Positions 51,401 to 60,397 of a DNA stretch of 64,000 bases are shown in pieces (within the stretch, counting starts at the first letter, position 1; each line of letters starts with the position of its first letter). The DNA comes from Pseudoalteromonas sp. T1lg48. GTDB taxonomy: Bacteria; Pseudomonadota; Gammaproteobacteria; Enterobacterales; Alteromonadaceae. The stretch is taken from assembly GCF_002964785.1 (NCBI RefSeq), contig NZ_PQCC01000004.1, positions 372,001-436,000 on the forward strand. The letters are read 5' to 3'. Under the pieces are notes generated by a model. It did no database searches. It was not told the origin of the DNA and saw nothing but the letters and a program-made list of their open reading frames with translations. A program made the translations under genes and the position numbers.

Positions 51401-53022
51401 CGTTTTCCGCCAATGACAGTTTCTTACGGGCGTTTTCCGATCCCAACAGCCCGGGACTCAGTATTCAGCCCTTCGTGCGTGCCCTGGGTAAGCAAAAGTT
51501 CCAGCGTTATATGGGACTGATCGGCAAGTTAGCGGCGGGTGATAACTGGCGAATAGAGGAGCAAATTCGCACCAAGCATGATATGCGCCATCCGGTGCAG
51601 ATCAGCGTGACTGCGGTGTGCCGTGACAAGCAAGAGCAAAGCGATGAGATCAGCTACTATGTGGTGGTGATCACCGACCTGACCGAACAAAAGCGTGCCG
51701 AAGACGAGCTACGTTATCTGGCCAACTATGATCCGCTCACCGGACTACCCAACCGCACCATGATGCGCGGCAAAATAGCCCAGGCCATCGACTACGCGAA
51801 AGAAAATTCATCGCTTCTGGCCCTGCTGTTTATAGACCTGGATAAATTTAAACCGGTGAATGACTCCTTCGGCCATGCGGTGGGCGATCAGGTGCTGTGT
51901 TGTATCTGCGAGCGCATCAGCGAGCAACTCGATGATAATTCACTGCTGGCCCGCCAAAGCGGCGATGAATTCTTATTACTGATTGAGCAGGTGCAATCGC
52001 CGCAGTCACTCAGTGAACTTTCCGAGCACCTGGCCAAGACCTTGGAAAAACCGATTAAAATCGGCAACATCACCATCAATATTTCCGTCAGTATCGGTAT
52101 TGCCCTGTCTCCTTTTGATGCCGACAATGCCGAAGACCTGATCCGTAACGCCGATATGGCGATGATCTACGCTAAAAACGCCGGACGTAACGGCTATAAG
52201 TTCTTCACCGAGCAGATGAACAACCGCATCACCCACAAACTGATGCTGGAAAATGCCCTGCAAGATGCCTATCGCGACGACTTGCTGACCAACCATTATC
52301 AGCCCATAGTGCATATTCACCAAAAACGCATCGTCGGCGTTGAGCTCCTGCTGCGCTGGCAAAGCGAGGGCCAGTTTATATCGCCCGCCGAGTTTATTCC
52401 GGTGGCCGAGGAAATAGGCCTGATCGATGCCATCACCGAACAGGCGCTGCATCGCGCCCTGCGTGAGCTCAAGCAATGGTTTAGTACCTATGATGACTTC
52501 TATTTGTCGGTGAACCTCTCGCCCATACATATTCTTAAGTCCAACCTGACCGAGCGTTTGGTAGACATCCTCGCCATGCATGATGTCAGCCCGGCACAAT
52601 TGCGCTTGGAGATCACCGAAAGCACCCTGTTGGACGACAAGGCCAAGGCGGCGGCGCAGCTCAATAAATTGCGGGCCGCCGGCTTAAAGCTATTCTTGGA
52701 TGACTTTGGCACCGGCTACTCGTCGCTGACCTATCTCAATCAGTTCCCCATCGATGTGATCAAGATAGACCAAAGCTTTGTGCGCCAAATCGGCATCAAC
52801 CCCACCAACGAGGCCATTATTCGCACCATACATAACCTAGCCAGCAGCCTGGGACTGTACTGTATTGCCGAAGGGGTGGAAACACGAGAGCAAATCTTCT
52901 TCTTAAATAAGCTCGGCTGCCATCACCTGCAGGGCTTCTTCTTTGCCAAGCCGTGCGATGCCGCGACCCTGGCGGCTAAGTATTACCTGGAAAAAACCCT
53001 GGAAAAGATGAATAGCCTGTAG
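48469..53022 (+). CDS. Propeller-sensor PAS-GGDEF-EAL c-di-GMP protein
   Basis: 1517 residues. Signal peptide or N-terminal anchor, then two seven-bladed-type propellers of two-component-regulator repeats (Phe-Gly-Tyr-Leu-Trp-Phe-Gly-Thr and Gly-Met-Leu-Trp-Leu-Gly patterns) to about residue 670, a Y_Y_Y-type domain (about 690-780), a membrane helix near 795, one or two PAS domains, a GGDEF domain with Ser-Gly-Asp-Glu-Phe, and an EAL domain (Glu-Leu-Leu-Leu-Arg-Trp, Asp-Asp-Phe-Gly-Thr-Gly, Ala-Glu-Gly-Val-Glu). The EAL residues for hydrolysis are in place; the first Gly of GGDEF is Ser. It probably senses periplasmic carbohydrate-like ligands. The start at 48469 is a TTG; no better ATG fits the signal peptide. 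Confidence 0.9.
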   Translation: MRRYISFLLNALLSFLVFFFSANVVFATPVNYGYQLQRLSTEEGLSQGTVNTIAQDEFGYLWFGTDRGLNRYDGYQLNLFNGADPALASDAILAITPLKNGNFLVSAQLNGLFLVDPASLSSQQLLSNPLSEVDAKYATVWEISQDNNNQDIIWLGINHQVYKYSLTNRSLELVFSLNNPTHMVRALLPHEDSLYIGTSTGLFRYHNGTSSALTHLPTAHASNDQRNIKFLQWDNEFGLLVGTVEGLYRRNLEGQKPVIETLIDNHNIWSLQRYGTVDFVATEDGLLQFNRQTRHTTNLIRFSDSRYAVNDNNVMSMFRDKSGMLWLGSQAQGVFSWSPLAMRFKQKALATGKYQHGHAAWAIYEQDNGTLWVGSGNGLNKIPKEGPSTTLMTLDDKKMAMGQQTVYQLQLATHVADSLWVLAIQGSALLNMTTNNVSYPLKNAAHPIGFDAEALRWGLYQLANGMTYFIAQSGFYRFDPASNTIEALPSIGQQLQPEHASHFLPPLPTHKDDPLISYGGGLYRYDVNNDSLHPIYEPKYVNAQSNNLIDSWTLDQNNSLWISIDGEGVVALDLETLEERDRIGPAQGLRSLSVFTPVLDNFGFLWFGSNNGLYRYNINSGHLRHFSVKDGLSAAEFNGFSATKLASGELAFGTVKGLLIVDPADFITATNHYIAPAPQITDINLLSRPLDYTPSKYANTPLQLQHDDLGLTISFSSFDYIHRDQVRYKISLSGASEFKYPNYASNNLQFATLNPGAHQLSISAFDPVSGKWSRTLHLGIEVAYAPWRSPVAITLYIVISALLLGTWMLWLRRQQRRLHSAHGKLLASQQQTDLALQSSNSGIWHYQVEQRRFMQRRLAAELGYREIQNQCSFEQYVDLIHPQDVDRYRLNWKRFLNQGEQATWDFTYRLCHKQGTWHWYHEVGRITEYDANGQPKEVSGIYTNITDAKASAQQATVLGEAIGQISDWLLILDEHLQPFSANDSFLRAFSDPNSPGLSIQPFVRALGKQKFQRYMGLIGKLAAGDNWRIEEQIRTKHDMRHPVQISVTAVCRDKQEQSDEISYYVVVITDLTEQKRAEDELRYLANYDPLTGLPNRTMMRGKIAQAIDYAKENSSLLALLFIDLDKFKPVNDSFGHAVGDQVLCCICERISEQLDDNSLLARQSGDEFLLLIEQVQSPQSLSELSEHLAKTLEKPIKIGNITINISVSIGIALSPFDADNAEDLIRNADMAMIYAKNAGRNGYKFFTEQMNNRITHKLMLENALQDAYRDDLLTNHYQPIVHIHQKRIVGVELLLRWQSEGQFISPAEFIPVAEEIGLIDAITEQALHRALRELKQWFSTYDDFYLSVNLSPIHILKSNLTERLVDILAMHDVSPAQLRLEITESTLLDDKAKAAAQLNKLRAAGLKLFLDDFGTGYSSLTYLNQFPIDVIKIDQSFVRQIGINPTNEAIIRTIHNLASSLGLYCIAEGVETREQIFFLNKLGCHHLQGFFFAKPCDAATLAAKYYLEKTLEKMNSL

Positions 53023-53135
53023 CCACTAGGCTCTTGAAATACGCTCTTTAGCGCTTTGAATGAAGCTGGCAGAGCCAGTTAGAAGCATGGCCCAAAGGCG
53101 GTAAAAGGGAATTGATCTTCGCACAGTCGCGCCGT

Positions 53136-54058
53136 TTAGCTTGCCTCGCTGGCACCACAAGGCTGATGATGAGCGCCGTTGGCACTGGCCTCAATTTGCA
53201 ACACGCTGTGGCGGATATTAAATTTACTCGCCAACATCTGCTCCGCCGCGGCGCGGCAGATGGCATCATGGGCGGCCACGGTACAATGGTGTTTTAAAAC
53301 GATATGCGCACCGACCGCGGGAGCATTATCCACTATGGACACGGTAACATTATGGACACTGGCAACATGATCGAGTCGGCTTAAGGCCTTCTCTACCCGG
53401 GTCGCCTTAGGCAACGCCTCGGCAGAGGCACGCAAACGCTGTAGGCACTGGAATATCAGGCGTAAGCCGGTCACCAGCACAAATACCGCAATCAACATGC
53501 TAAAGAGCACATCCACCTGCTGCCAGCCGGTCAGCACAATAATCACACTTGCCACCAAGGTGGTGACCGTGGAGAGCAAATCGAAAAAGGTATGCAAAAA
53601 CACCGCATACACATTAATGCTTTCTTTGCGGCCCTTATAAAGCACCCAGGCGGCGGTGCCATGAAACACAAAACCCAGCATGGACACCAACGCCATAATT
53701 TGCGGGTTCACATCGCCACGCTCATGACCGTGTTGCAAATCGACAAAGCGATCCGTCCCCAGGGTGAGAATGGTCAAACTAATGGCCAGATATAAACTAC
53801 CGTTGATCAAGCCCCCAACCAACTCCGCCTTGTTAAAGCCATCGTTAAAGTTGCGCGCCAGGTGAATGCGATGGACGAAGCCAGAATAGCGATAAACAAG
53901 GTGCTGTTATGCACAAACAGGTGTCCGGCATCGGCAAATACCGCCAGGGAATTAGCAAAATACGCCGCCACCAGCTGAATAACCATAAAGCTGCACGTGA
54001 TGCTCAAAGCGATGAGCAAGCGTTTACGTGAAGCCTGATGGGTGGTGATGTCGGTCAT
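53136..54058 (-). pseudogene. Cation diffusion facilitator broken by a one-base shift
   Basis: Two frames give one CDF-family metal efflux protein. From ATG 54058 the first frame runs through Phe-Ala-Asp-Ala-Gly-His and on to Thr-Trp-Arg-Ala, then drifts to a stop at 53807. The second frame picks up at about 53850 with Asn-Phe-Asn-Asp-Gly-Phe-Asn-Lys-Ala-Glu-Leu and runs to 53136, including His-Thr-Phe-Phe-Asp in the fifth helix and the C-terminal cytoplasmic domain. One base appears to be missing at 53850-53856. The first metal site reads His-Leu-Phe-Val-His rather than the usual His-x-x-x-Asp. Zn/Co/Cd export is the family role. Real loss or sequence error cannot be told apart here. Confidence 0.8.
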
Positions 54059-54317
54059 GGGCGCAAGGTCACTAAAGAAGAGAAATGATATATAGTAGCA
54101 ATTGTAATTGTTTTGCGACAATATTACACCCGTTTTCAGCACTTCGCCGCTGCGAATGCTGTAAAATCAGCCATGATGACATGAGGGGCGCGTAACAGCT
54201 CCCAAGCCCGAACAAAGCATAGCGCCGACGCTGGTCCCATTTTCTGGCTCGTAAAACCGTTAGATGGTAGGCTGTTCTGAAAATAAACTCCCTAATAAAC
54301 AAAGTGTTGGTATTAGC

Positions 54318-55160
54318 ATGGCAACTTCTTCTCTTAAGCACGCCCTGGTCGTAGAAGGCGGCGCAATGCGCGGTATCTTTGCCACCGGCGTACTCGATGC
54401 CTGGCTGGCGGCCAATTACCAACCCTTTGATATGTACTTTGGCGTGTCGGCCGGTGCCACCAACATCGCCGCTTTTTTGTGCGCCCAACACGGCCGTAAC
54501 TACAAGGTGATCACCGACTATTCCTGTCGCCCCGAATTTATCAGCTATGGACGCTTTGTCCGCGGTGGCCACCTGTTTGATTTGGACTGGTTGTGGCATA
54601 AAACCATCAGTGAAATTCGCTTAGACCTGGCGACCTTTGCCAGCCAAAGTGCCCCTTTTTATGTGGTAGCCACCAATGTGCACAACGCCCAGGCCGAGTA
54701 CATTCAAGGCACGGCTGAGAATCTGGAGCAGGTGCTAAAGGCCTCCTGTGCCTTGCCATTGGCGTACCGGGATTACCCCGAGTACCTGGGCCAATGCTAT
54801 ACTGATGGCGGCATAGGCGACTCCATTCCCGTGCGCCAGGCCTACGCCATGGGTGCCAATAAGATCACCGTGATCCTATCTCAGCCCCTGGGCTATCGTA
54901 AAAAACCGGCGAAATTTAATTGGCTGACTCAACGCCTGTTAAGAGATACGCCGGCACTGGCAAAACGCATGGCTACCCGCTGGGCCGATTATAATGCCAG
55001 CCTGGATTTCATTATGCAGCCGCCAAGCGACTGCGAGATCCATATTATTGCCCCACCGACTGAGTTTGACATCTCCCGCACCACTCGGGATTTAGCTAAA
55101 CTCGATGCCGGTTATGCCATGGGCCGCAACGCCGCACAGGCGTTTATCAGTACACCCTAA
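54318..55160 (+). CDS. Patatin-like phospholipase (YjjU type)
   Basis: 280 residues. Oxyanion glycines in Glu-Gly-Gly-Ala-Met-Arg-Gly-Ile-Phe, nucleophile Ser in Phe-Gly-Val-Ser-Ala-Gly-Ala, and catalytic Asp in Thr-Asp-Gly-Gly-Ile-Gly. This Ser-Asp dyad is that of patatin-like acyl hydrolases, and the N-terminal pattern is the YjjU branch. Cytoplasmic; acts on phospholipids or related esters. The ATG at 54318 is the family start. It is the divergent neighbour of the broken CDF gene. Confidence 0.9.
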   Translation: MATSSLKHALVVEGGAMRGIFATGVLDAWLAANYQPFDMYFGVSAGATNIAAFLCAQHGRNYKVITDYSCRPEFISYGRFVRGGHLFDLDWLWHKTISEIRLDLATFASQSAPFYVVATNVHNAQAEYIQGTAENLEQVLKASCALPLAYRDYPEYLGQCYTDGGIGDSIPVRQAYAMGANKITVILSQPLGYRKKPAKFNWLTQRLLRDTPALAKRMATRWADYNASLDFIMQPPSDCEIHIIAPPTEFDISRTTRDLAKLDAGYAMGRNAAQAFISTP

Positions 55161-55217
55161 CGGTGCCTTCTACGCCCATTTCTCAGCCTTAATGGCCAAT
55201 ACGACAGGATGTCAGAT

Positions 55218-56513
55218 ATGAATAACGCAGTTACTAAACCCGCCACCGCATCGACTTATTCTCGAGGGACGTCTCCCTGGCAGGGGCCAGATCAACACAC
55301 ACTCAGCCTGGCTGAACCTGTGGCCGACGAATTTGACTTCCCACGGCCTTCCTCTGCCTATCGCACCCTGGACAAGGTGTTCTTTATACTTGCCCTGCTT
55401 GCGGTCCCCTTACTGCTCATTGGCACAGGAGTAAGCGTTGGCCTGGCTCTTAGTCATGGCCTGTTTTGGCAAAACATCATCGCCGATAGCCATGCCTGGC
55501 AATTTGCCGGTTATTGGTTTGCGGTTGCAATCGCGGCGGCAGCGCCTTGGTTGCTTTCTCACCTCTACCTGCGTTGGCGGTATCAAGAATACCTGGATGC
55601 TGGCAGGGATATACTCTGTCCCGAAGAGCACGTTAATATGCATAGGCTCGACTACAGCACGCTGATCAATTTGCAGCCGCTGCATATCCTATCTTTGCTA
55701 GACATGAAGCCGTCACAACGGCTGGATAAAGCAGGCTTTATCGCCAAACATAAGTATTACTGGAGTAACGATTCCCTCACTTTCTATAGTTGGAAACGAT
55801 CTTGGCTTGGCAATCTGCTCTGGGGACTAAATGCCCTGAACTTTTTGATGATATTTTTAGGCTGGCCTTTTATGCTGATCCAGGTGTTGTCAGAGCCCGT
55901 CAATACTCCCGCCTATGTCGCGCTTTTTCTAACCTCCGCCGCCCTGCCCTTTATCTATAAAAAGACCAAAATGCAGGTAACACGCTTTTATCCCTACTTG
56001 GTGTTCCAGCGCAACAAAGGCATGGTCGAGCATTACCATAATAAGGTGTTGCAATGGCGCTGCCATTTTAGCGAGCTGAACGCTTACGCAAATTTTAGCC
56101 CGGGCAATCAAACCCAGCCGCCAAGCACCACCTTAGAAATTTACCCGCGCTACCCACAAAAAACGCCTAGACGACGCGTGCCCTTAAGCACCTGGTGCGC
56201 CATTAATGTCAGCGCCGCCACCGAACTATGGGGCGTTTTACAAGCCTTTATGAATATCAATTGCCCCCTGCCCTTGGTGTTGCCGCTTGTGGATAAACGC
56301 GACAAGGACGGCGCCAGTCGCGCTTACGCACAGGCGTTTGCAGAGCTCGCAACTAATGCCATGGGTCCAGACTCCTTTGAGATGACCCCCACGGACGATG
56401 CCGCCTATCCGGCCTGGGTTAAAAAACGCCTGACTCAGGAAATAGGCGCTTTTTACTGGCATGTTGGCGAGTTAGAAGCGCGAGAGGAAGAGCAAGAAAT
56501 GGTCTTTCACTAA
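55218..56513 (+). CDS. Membrane protein of unknown family
   Basis: 431 residues. A polar Thr/Ser/Pro-rich N-terminus, two membrane helices near residues 50-110, a soluble stretch with Cys-Pro-Glu-Glu-His-Val, two more helices near 195-240, then a long C-terminal cytoplasmic part ending in an acidic Glu-rich tail. No catalytic motif is recognised. The general plan (double helix hairpin, linker, double helix hairpin, soluble tail) resembles proteins found beside secretion systems, but nothing nearby supports that. The ATG at 55218 has AGGA eight bases before it; one three codons upstream overlaps that site. Confidence 0.6.
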   Translation: MNNAVTKPATASTYSRGTSPWQGPDQHTLSLAEPVADEFDFPRPSSAYRTLDKVFFILALLAVPLLLIGTGVSVGLALSHGLFWQNIIADSHAWQFAGYWFAVAIAAAAPWLLSHLYLRWRYQEYLDAGRDILCPEEHVNMHRLDYSTLINLQPLHILSLLDMKPSQRLDKAGFIAKHKYYWSNDSLTFYSWKRSWLGNLLWGLNALNFLMIFLGWPFMLIQVLSEPVNTPAYVALFLTSAALPFIYKKTKMQVTRFYPYLVFQRNKGMVEHYHNKVLQWRCHFSELNAYANFSPGNQTQPPSTTLEIYPRYPQKTPRRRVPLSTWCAINVSAATELWGVLQAFMNINCPLPLVLPLVDKRDKDGASRAYAQAFAELATNAMGPDSFEMTPTDDAAYPAWVKKRLTQEIGAFYWHVGELEAREEEQEMVFH

Positions 56514-56529
56514 GCTCGCTCAACTAAAA

Positions 56530-56556
56530 CAAAAAAAGCCGCTCAATTGAGCGGCT
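56530..56556 (-). terminator. Terminator of ahpF
   Basis: A perfect 10-bp palindrome (AGCCGCTCAA / TTGAGCGGCT) followed on the minus strand by seven T. It ends the ahpF transcript and can also act on the gene from the left. Confidence 0.88.
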
Positions 56557-56610
56557 AGGACACTGCACCACTGGAGATTTCAGGGTGTAGGTGCAGTAGC
56601 TGGTTAGGCT

Positions 56611-58164
56611 TTACTCCTGGCCATGACGGATCAGGTAGTCAAAGGCGCCCAGGCTTGCGGTGGCGCCTGAGCCCATGGCAATAATAATTTGCTTAAAGGC
56701 GGAGTTGGTGGCATCGCCCGCCGCATACACGCCCTCTACATTGGTGGCACCGCGATTATCCACCTCGATTTCGCCGAATTTTGACAAGGTCACGCCGCTT
56801 TCTTTCAACCATTCGGTGTTAGGCACCAAACCGATTTGTACAAATACCCCGGCAATGCTGAGCTGATGCTGCTCGCCCGTGTTGCGATCCGTATAGGCCA
56901 GCGCCGTTACCTTATTGCCATCGCCCAGCACCTGTGTGGTTTGCGCGCTTTTAATGATGGTGATATTGGCCATGCTCTGCGCCTTGCGCACCAAGACCTC
57001 ATCGGCACGCAGGGTATCGGCAAATTCAAGTACAGTGACCTGCTCTACGATATTGGCCAGATCAATGGCCGCCTCAATACCCGAGTTACCACCGCCAATT
57101 ACCGCCACGGGCTTGCCTTTAAACAAGGGGCCGTCACAGTGCGGGCAGTAGGCCACTCCGCGGCCGCGATATTCGCGCTCACCGGGCACGTTCATTTCAC
57201 GCCAACGGGCACCGGTGGCCAGGATCACGGCCTTAGCCGTTAAGGTGGCGCCGTTTTCAAGCTCAATGTGGTTGCCATTGTCACTGTAAAGTCGCGATGC
57301 ACGCTGGTTATCAATCACGTCCACATCATAGTCTTTAACATGCTCCTCAAGCTGGGCCACCAGCTTAGGGCCTTCGGTGGCCTTGACCGAGATAAAGTTC
57401 TCAATCGCCAGGGTATCGGCAACCTGGCCGCCAAAGCGCTCCGCCACCACGCCGGTGCGCAACCCCTTACGAGCCGCATAAATGGCCGCGGATGCACCGG
57501 CCGGACCGCCACCAACAACCAGTACGTCGTAGGGGGCTTTTTCATTTAACAGCTCGGCCTGACGGGCACTGGCGCCTTCGTCCACCTTGGTGAGGATATC
57601 GTTTAGGCTGATGGCGCCCTGGCTGAAAACTTCACCGTTTAGGTATACCGTGGGCACCGCCATAATATTGCGGGCCTCCACTTCCTCCTGGAATAAGGCG
57701 CCATCGACCATGGTAGTGGTGATCCGTGTGTTCAGTGCCGCCATGGTATTAAGGGCCTGCACCACGCCCGGACAGGTCTGACAGCTTAAGGAGATATAAA
57801 TCTCAAAATTCAGTTCCTTATCCAGTGCTTTAATTTGCTCAACCTGAGTCGCATCGGCCTTGGTGGCAACGCCACCACTGTGCAGTATGGCCAGTACCAA
57901 AGAGGTAAACTCATGGCCCATGGGCACACCGGCAAAGGCGATGGCCGTATCCTGCTCGCCCTTAACCGTCATCGATGGACGGCGGGCTTGTTCGTCGTTA
58001 TTTGTACTGACGCGAATGCGCTCGCTTAGCGATGCAAGATCATTGGCCAGCGCCTGTAATTCGTTACTTTTGTTCGTGTCGTCGAGGGCAAGAACCAGCT
58101 CTATGTCACCCGTCAACGTACTAAAATGGCTTGATAATTGATTTTTAATTGCAGTGTCTAACAT
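56611..58164 (-). CDS. ahpF: Alkyl hydroperoxide reductase subunit F
   Basis: 517 residues. N-terminal double thioredoxin-like domain with Ser-Cys-Gln-Thr-Cys-Pro, FAD-binding Val-Gly-Gly-Gly-Pro-Ala-Gly, the redox pair Cys-Pro-His-Cys-Asp, an NADH site Ile-Gly-Gly-Gly-Asn-Ser-Gly and a final Ala-Ala-Gly-Asp-Ala FAD motif. It moves electrons from NADH to AhpC. The ATG at 58164 has a TGAGG ribosome site; the longer frame to 58212 does not fit. 74 bases downstream of ahpC. Confidence 0.95.
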   Translation of the reverse strand: MLDTAIKNQLSSHFSTLTGDIELVLALDDTNKSNELQALANDLASLSERIRVSTNNDEQARRPSMTVKGEQDTAIAFAGVPMGHEFTSLVLAILHSGGVATKADATQVEQIKALDKELNFEIYISLSCQTCPGVVQALNTMAALNTRITTTMVDGALFQEEVEARNIMAVPTVYLNGEVFSQGAISLNDILTKVDEGASARQAELLNEKAPYDVLVVGGGPAGASAAIYAARKGLRTGVVAERFGGQVADTLAIENFISVKATEGPKLVAQLEEHVKDYDVDVIDNQRASRLYSDNGNHIELENGATLTAKAVILATGARWREMNVPGEREYRGRGVAYCPHCDGPLFKGKPVAVIGGGNSGIEAAIDLANIVEQVTVLEFADTLRADEVLVRKAQSMANITIIKSAQTTQVLGDGNKVTALAYTDRNTGEQHQLSIAGVFVQIGLVPNTEWLKESGVTLSKFGEIEVDNRGATNVEGVYAAGDATNSAFKQIIIAMGSGATASLGAFDYLIRHGQE

Positions 58165-58238
58165 GGTTTGCCTCAACAATTTAGAAGAAAAAGGCGGTGT
58201 CTCCACCGCCACAGTCTGGCTTATTTAACTCGGACGAC

Positions 58239-58808
58239 TTAGATTTTGCCGATTAAGTCCAGTGAAGGCGCAAGCGTCTCTTCACCTGGCTGCCATGAGG
58301 CCGGACATACTTCACCATCGTGAGTGGCGATGTACTGAGCGGCTTGAACCTTACGCAGTAGCTCTGACGCGCTGCGGCCAATGCCCAGGTCATGCGTTTC
58401 AACGACCTTGATTTCACCCTCAGGGTTAATCACGAAGGTACCGCGCAGTGCCAGACCTTCTTCTTCAATCATTACCCCGAAGTTACGGGTAATTTGACCT
58501 GTTGGGTCGCCAATCATAGGGAATTGGATTTTCTTAATGGTGTCTGAGGCGTCGTGCCAAGCCTTGTGGGTGAAGTGGGTGTCGGTTGATACCGAGTACA
58601 CCTCTACGCCCATTTCCTGTAGCTTGGCATAGTGGTCCGCCAAATCGCCCAGCTCGGTAGGACATACAAAGGTGAAGTCCGCCGGGTAGAAGAATACGAT
58701 TGACCATTTACCCAGTAGATCCTGCTCGCTCACCTCGGTGAAATCGCCATTGTGGTAGGCGGTGGCTGTGAATGGTTTGATTTTTGTGTTGATTAAAGAG
58801 TTGCTCAT
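58239..58808 (-). CDS. ahpC: Alkyl hydroperoxide reductase subunit C
   Basis: 189 residues of the typical two-Cys AhpC class: peroxidatic Cys in Phe-Val-Cys-Pro-Thr-Glu and resolving Cys in Glu-Val-Cys-Pro-Ala-Ser. Main scavenger of low hydrogen peroxide and organic hydroperoxides, reduced by AhpF. First gene of the ahpC-ahpF unit. Confidence 0.96.
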   Translation of the reverse strand: MSNSLINTKIKPFTATAYHNGDFTEVSEQDLLGKWSIVFFYPADFTFVCPTELGDLADHYAKLQEMGVEVYSVSTDTHFTHKAWHDASDTIKKIQFPMIGDPTGQITRNFGVMIEEEGLALRGTFVINPEGEIKVVETHDLGIGRSASELLRKVQAAQYIATHDGEVCPASWQPGEETLAPSLDLIGKI

Positions 58809-59115
58809 TTTATCCTCTCATTTATCTTAATGATTTAAGTGATTTAGTGCGGGAAGTACCTTGCCCCGCTGGCTTGATTACTAAGATAACGATGAGCGAT
58901 CGATAAATAAAATTGATTGTTTAGATTACTTCAATCGTATTTTATGATTGATATTGGGTGCAAATGATCTGCCCCTTTATTTTTCAGGGTTATCCACTCA
59001 CAAAATTCAGGGCAAATCATGGCCATGAGCCAGCACAAACTAGGCTAGCTCGCTGGGTAAAGCCATTATTCTATGCTAGATTGACAAGTCTCTTCTTTAG
59101 AAACAAAGCAACAAG
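58809..59115. promoter_or_regulatory. ahpC upstream region
   Basis: 307 bases between ahpC and a divergent lipoprotein gene. It contains a region rich in ATCGAT/GATTG elements at 58890-58950, with an inverted pair GATTG...CAATC (58914-58935). This could be an OxyR-type tandem site, expected before ahpC, but I cannot align it convincingly to the consensus. Confidence 0.35.
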
Positions 59116-60144
59116 ATGCCGCTTATGATCAAGAACACCCTTATTCTCGCCTTAGCCATAAGTGTGGCGGCTTGTCAGGATGAACCTGAGGCCACTAAAT
59201 CAGCCCAAATGCCTGCCAAAGCAAACACGGTGGAGGATGCCAAAACCAAGCCTGTGCCAAGTGCATTCAACCCGGCCGGTAATTATGTCAGTGGCGAATA
59301 CCACAAACGCGACCAAGGTTATGACTGGATGGCGGTACAGGTGAGCCAAAGCGGCCCCGAGCAAATCAATGTATCAATACGCTCTCGTATCGATAGAAAG
59401 CGCCCGACCTGTACCTACACGGACACGGCACAGCGATTAAGCGACACCCGCTATAAGGCCGAAAACCAGGGCACCGCCATACTCTTTGACTTCAATGAGC
59501 AAGGCATTGAAATCAACACAGAACACCCTGAAGCCGAAGGCATGCTTAATTTCTTCTGCTCCGGCGGTGGCTCGATTAAGGGCGGCTACAGCAAGCTGAG
59601 TGAGCCTTTGGATAACAGCCAGCTGGACCAAAGCATCTTCAATAAAACTCTGGTGTTACAAGGTATTGGCTTTAATGTCACGTCTTTTAAGGGCGAAGGT
59701 GAAAACCGGCTAACCATAGCGCCTTTTGGTTTATCCATCAGTAACGAGGCGGTCAGCCATGGAATTAATGGCCGTGTGGTGGGCGCCGAGATTGAAGACT
59801 TAAACTCCGATGGCTCTCCCGAGCTCTTGGTTTATACCCAATCCGATGGCAGTGGCAGTTATGGTGAGGTGATCGGCTATTCGGTGAATAACAAAAAGTC
59901 CATGAGCCAGATTTATTTTCAACCCGTGACCGAGCAGCCTAAGATCAGCGCCGGCTACATGGGCCATGATGAGTTCGCCATTGTAGAAACCTCTCTGGTG
60001 CAGCGTTTCCCTGTTTATGGCGAAAACGACACCAATGCCGGGCCGACGAAAAAAATGCGTCAGGTGCAGTACAAGCTGGTCGATGGCGAGGCGATGCGTC
60101 GCTTTGTTATCGATAAGGTGGTGGAGCTGGATTTACCTCAGTAA
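59116..60144 (+). CDS. Lipoprotein with a PliI-like C-terminal domain
   Basis: 342 residues. Lipoprotein signal with Val-Ala-Ala-Cys at about residue 20, a Lys/Glu/Ala linker, a middle beta domain with Cys-Thr-Tyr-Thr-Asp and a Cys in Phe-Phe-Cys-Ser-Gly, and a C-terminal part with Asp-Leu-Asn-Ser-Asp-Gly-Ser-Pro-Glu-Leu and Ser-Gly-Ser-Tyr-Gly. The last part resembles PliI-type lysozyme inhibitors (the Asp-x-Asn-x-Asp-Gly and Ser-Gly-Ser-Tyr motifs). A role in protecting peptidoglycan from host or grazer lysozyme is possible. Last plus-strand gene before the cassette-like block. Confidence 0.65.
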   Translation: MPLMIKNTLILALAISVAACQDEPEATKSAQMPAKANTVEDAKTKPVPSAFNPAGNYVSGEYHKRDQGYDWMAVQVSQSGPEQINVSIRSRIDRKRPTCTYTDTAQRLSDTRYKAENQGTAILFDFNEQGIEINTEHPEAEGMLNFFCSGGGSIKGGYSKLSEPLDNSQLDQSIFNKTLVLQGIGFNVTSFKGEGENRLTIAPFGLSISNEAVSHGINGRVVGAEIEDLNSDGSPELLVYTQSDGSGSYGEVIGYSVNNKKSMSQIYFQPVTEQPKISAGYMGHDEFAIVETSLVQRFPVYGENDTNAGPTKKMRQVQYKLVDGEAMRRFVIDKVVELDLPQ

Positions 60145-60305
60145 TGACTTTACTAAGACCGCCTTTGGGTGTGGGCGAGGCCTTTGCCGATAGATCTTGT
60201 CGCGTTGGGCGACGAGCGACCAAAGCAAGGCTTCGCAGCGCAAATTCAAACGGGAGGAGCCTGATAGTCTGCGTTTTTTAGTGAATGGGTATGGCTAAAA
60301 ACTGA

Positions 60306-60397
60306 TATCAACGCCGTTGAAAGGGCATACAAGCCAACGGCTTGGCTGTAACGCGCAGGCCCGAAGGGCTGGAGAGAACTTGACAACCTTGCTAGGC
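60306..60397 (-). other. attC-like site at the left end of the cassette block
   Basis: On the minus strand: R''-like GCCTAGC (60397-60391, holding the stop TAG of the membrane-protein gene), 5-base spacer AAGGT, then about 70 bases including a CAGCCC-TTCG-GGGCTG-like hairpin, and an R'-like GTTGATA (60312-60306). 92 bp long. The core boxes are imperfect (AGC for AAC; GTTGATA). Confidence 0.45.

Noticed and set aside
52006-52599. 197-codon minus-strand frame within the GGDEF-EAL gene
   Set aside because: Shadow of the plus-strand EAL domain.
60279-60292. AGTGAATGGGTAT as a third MITE end
   Set aside because: Only about 12 of 13 bases match and the flanking arm does not; too short to call.
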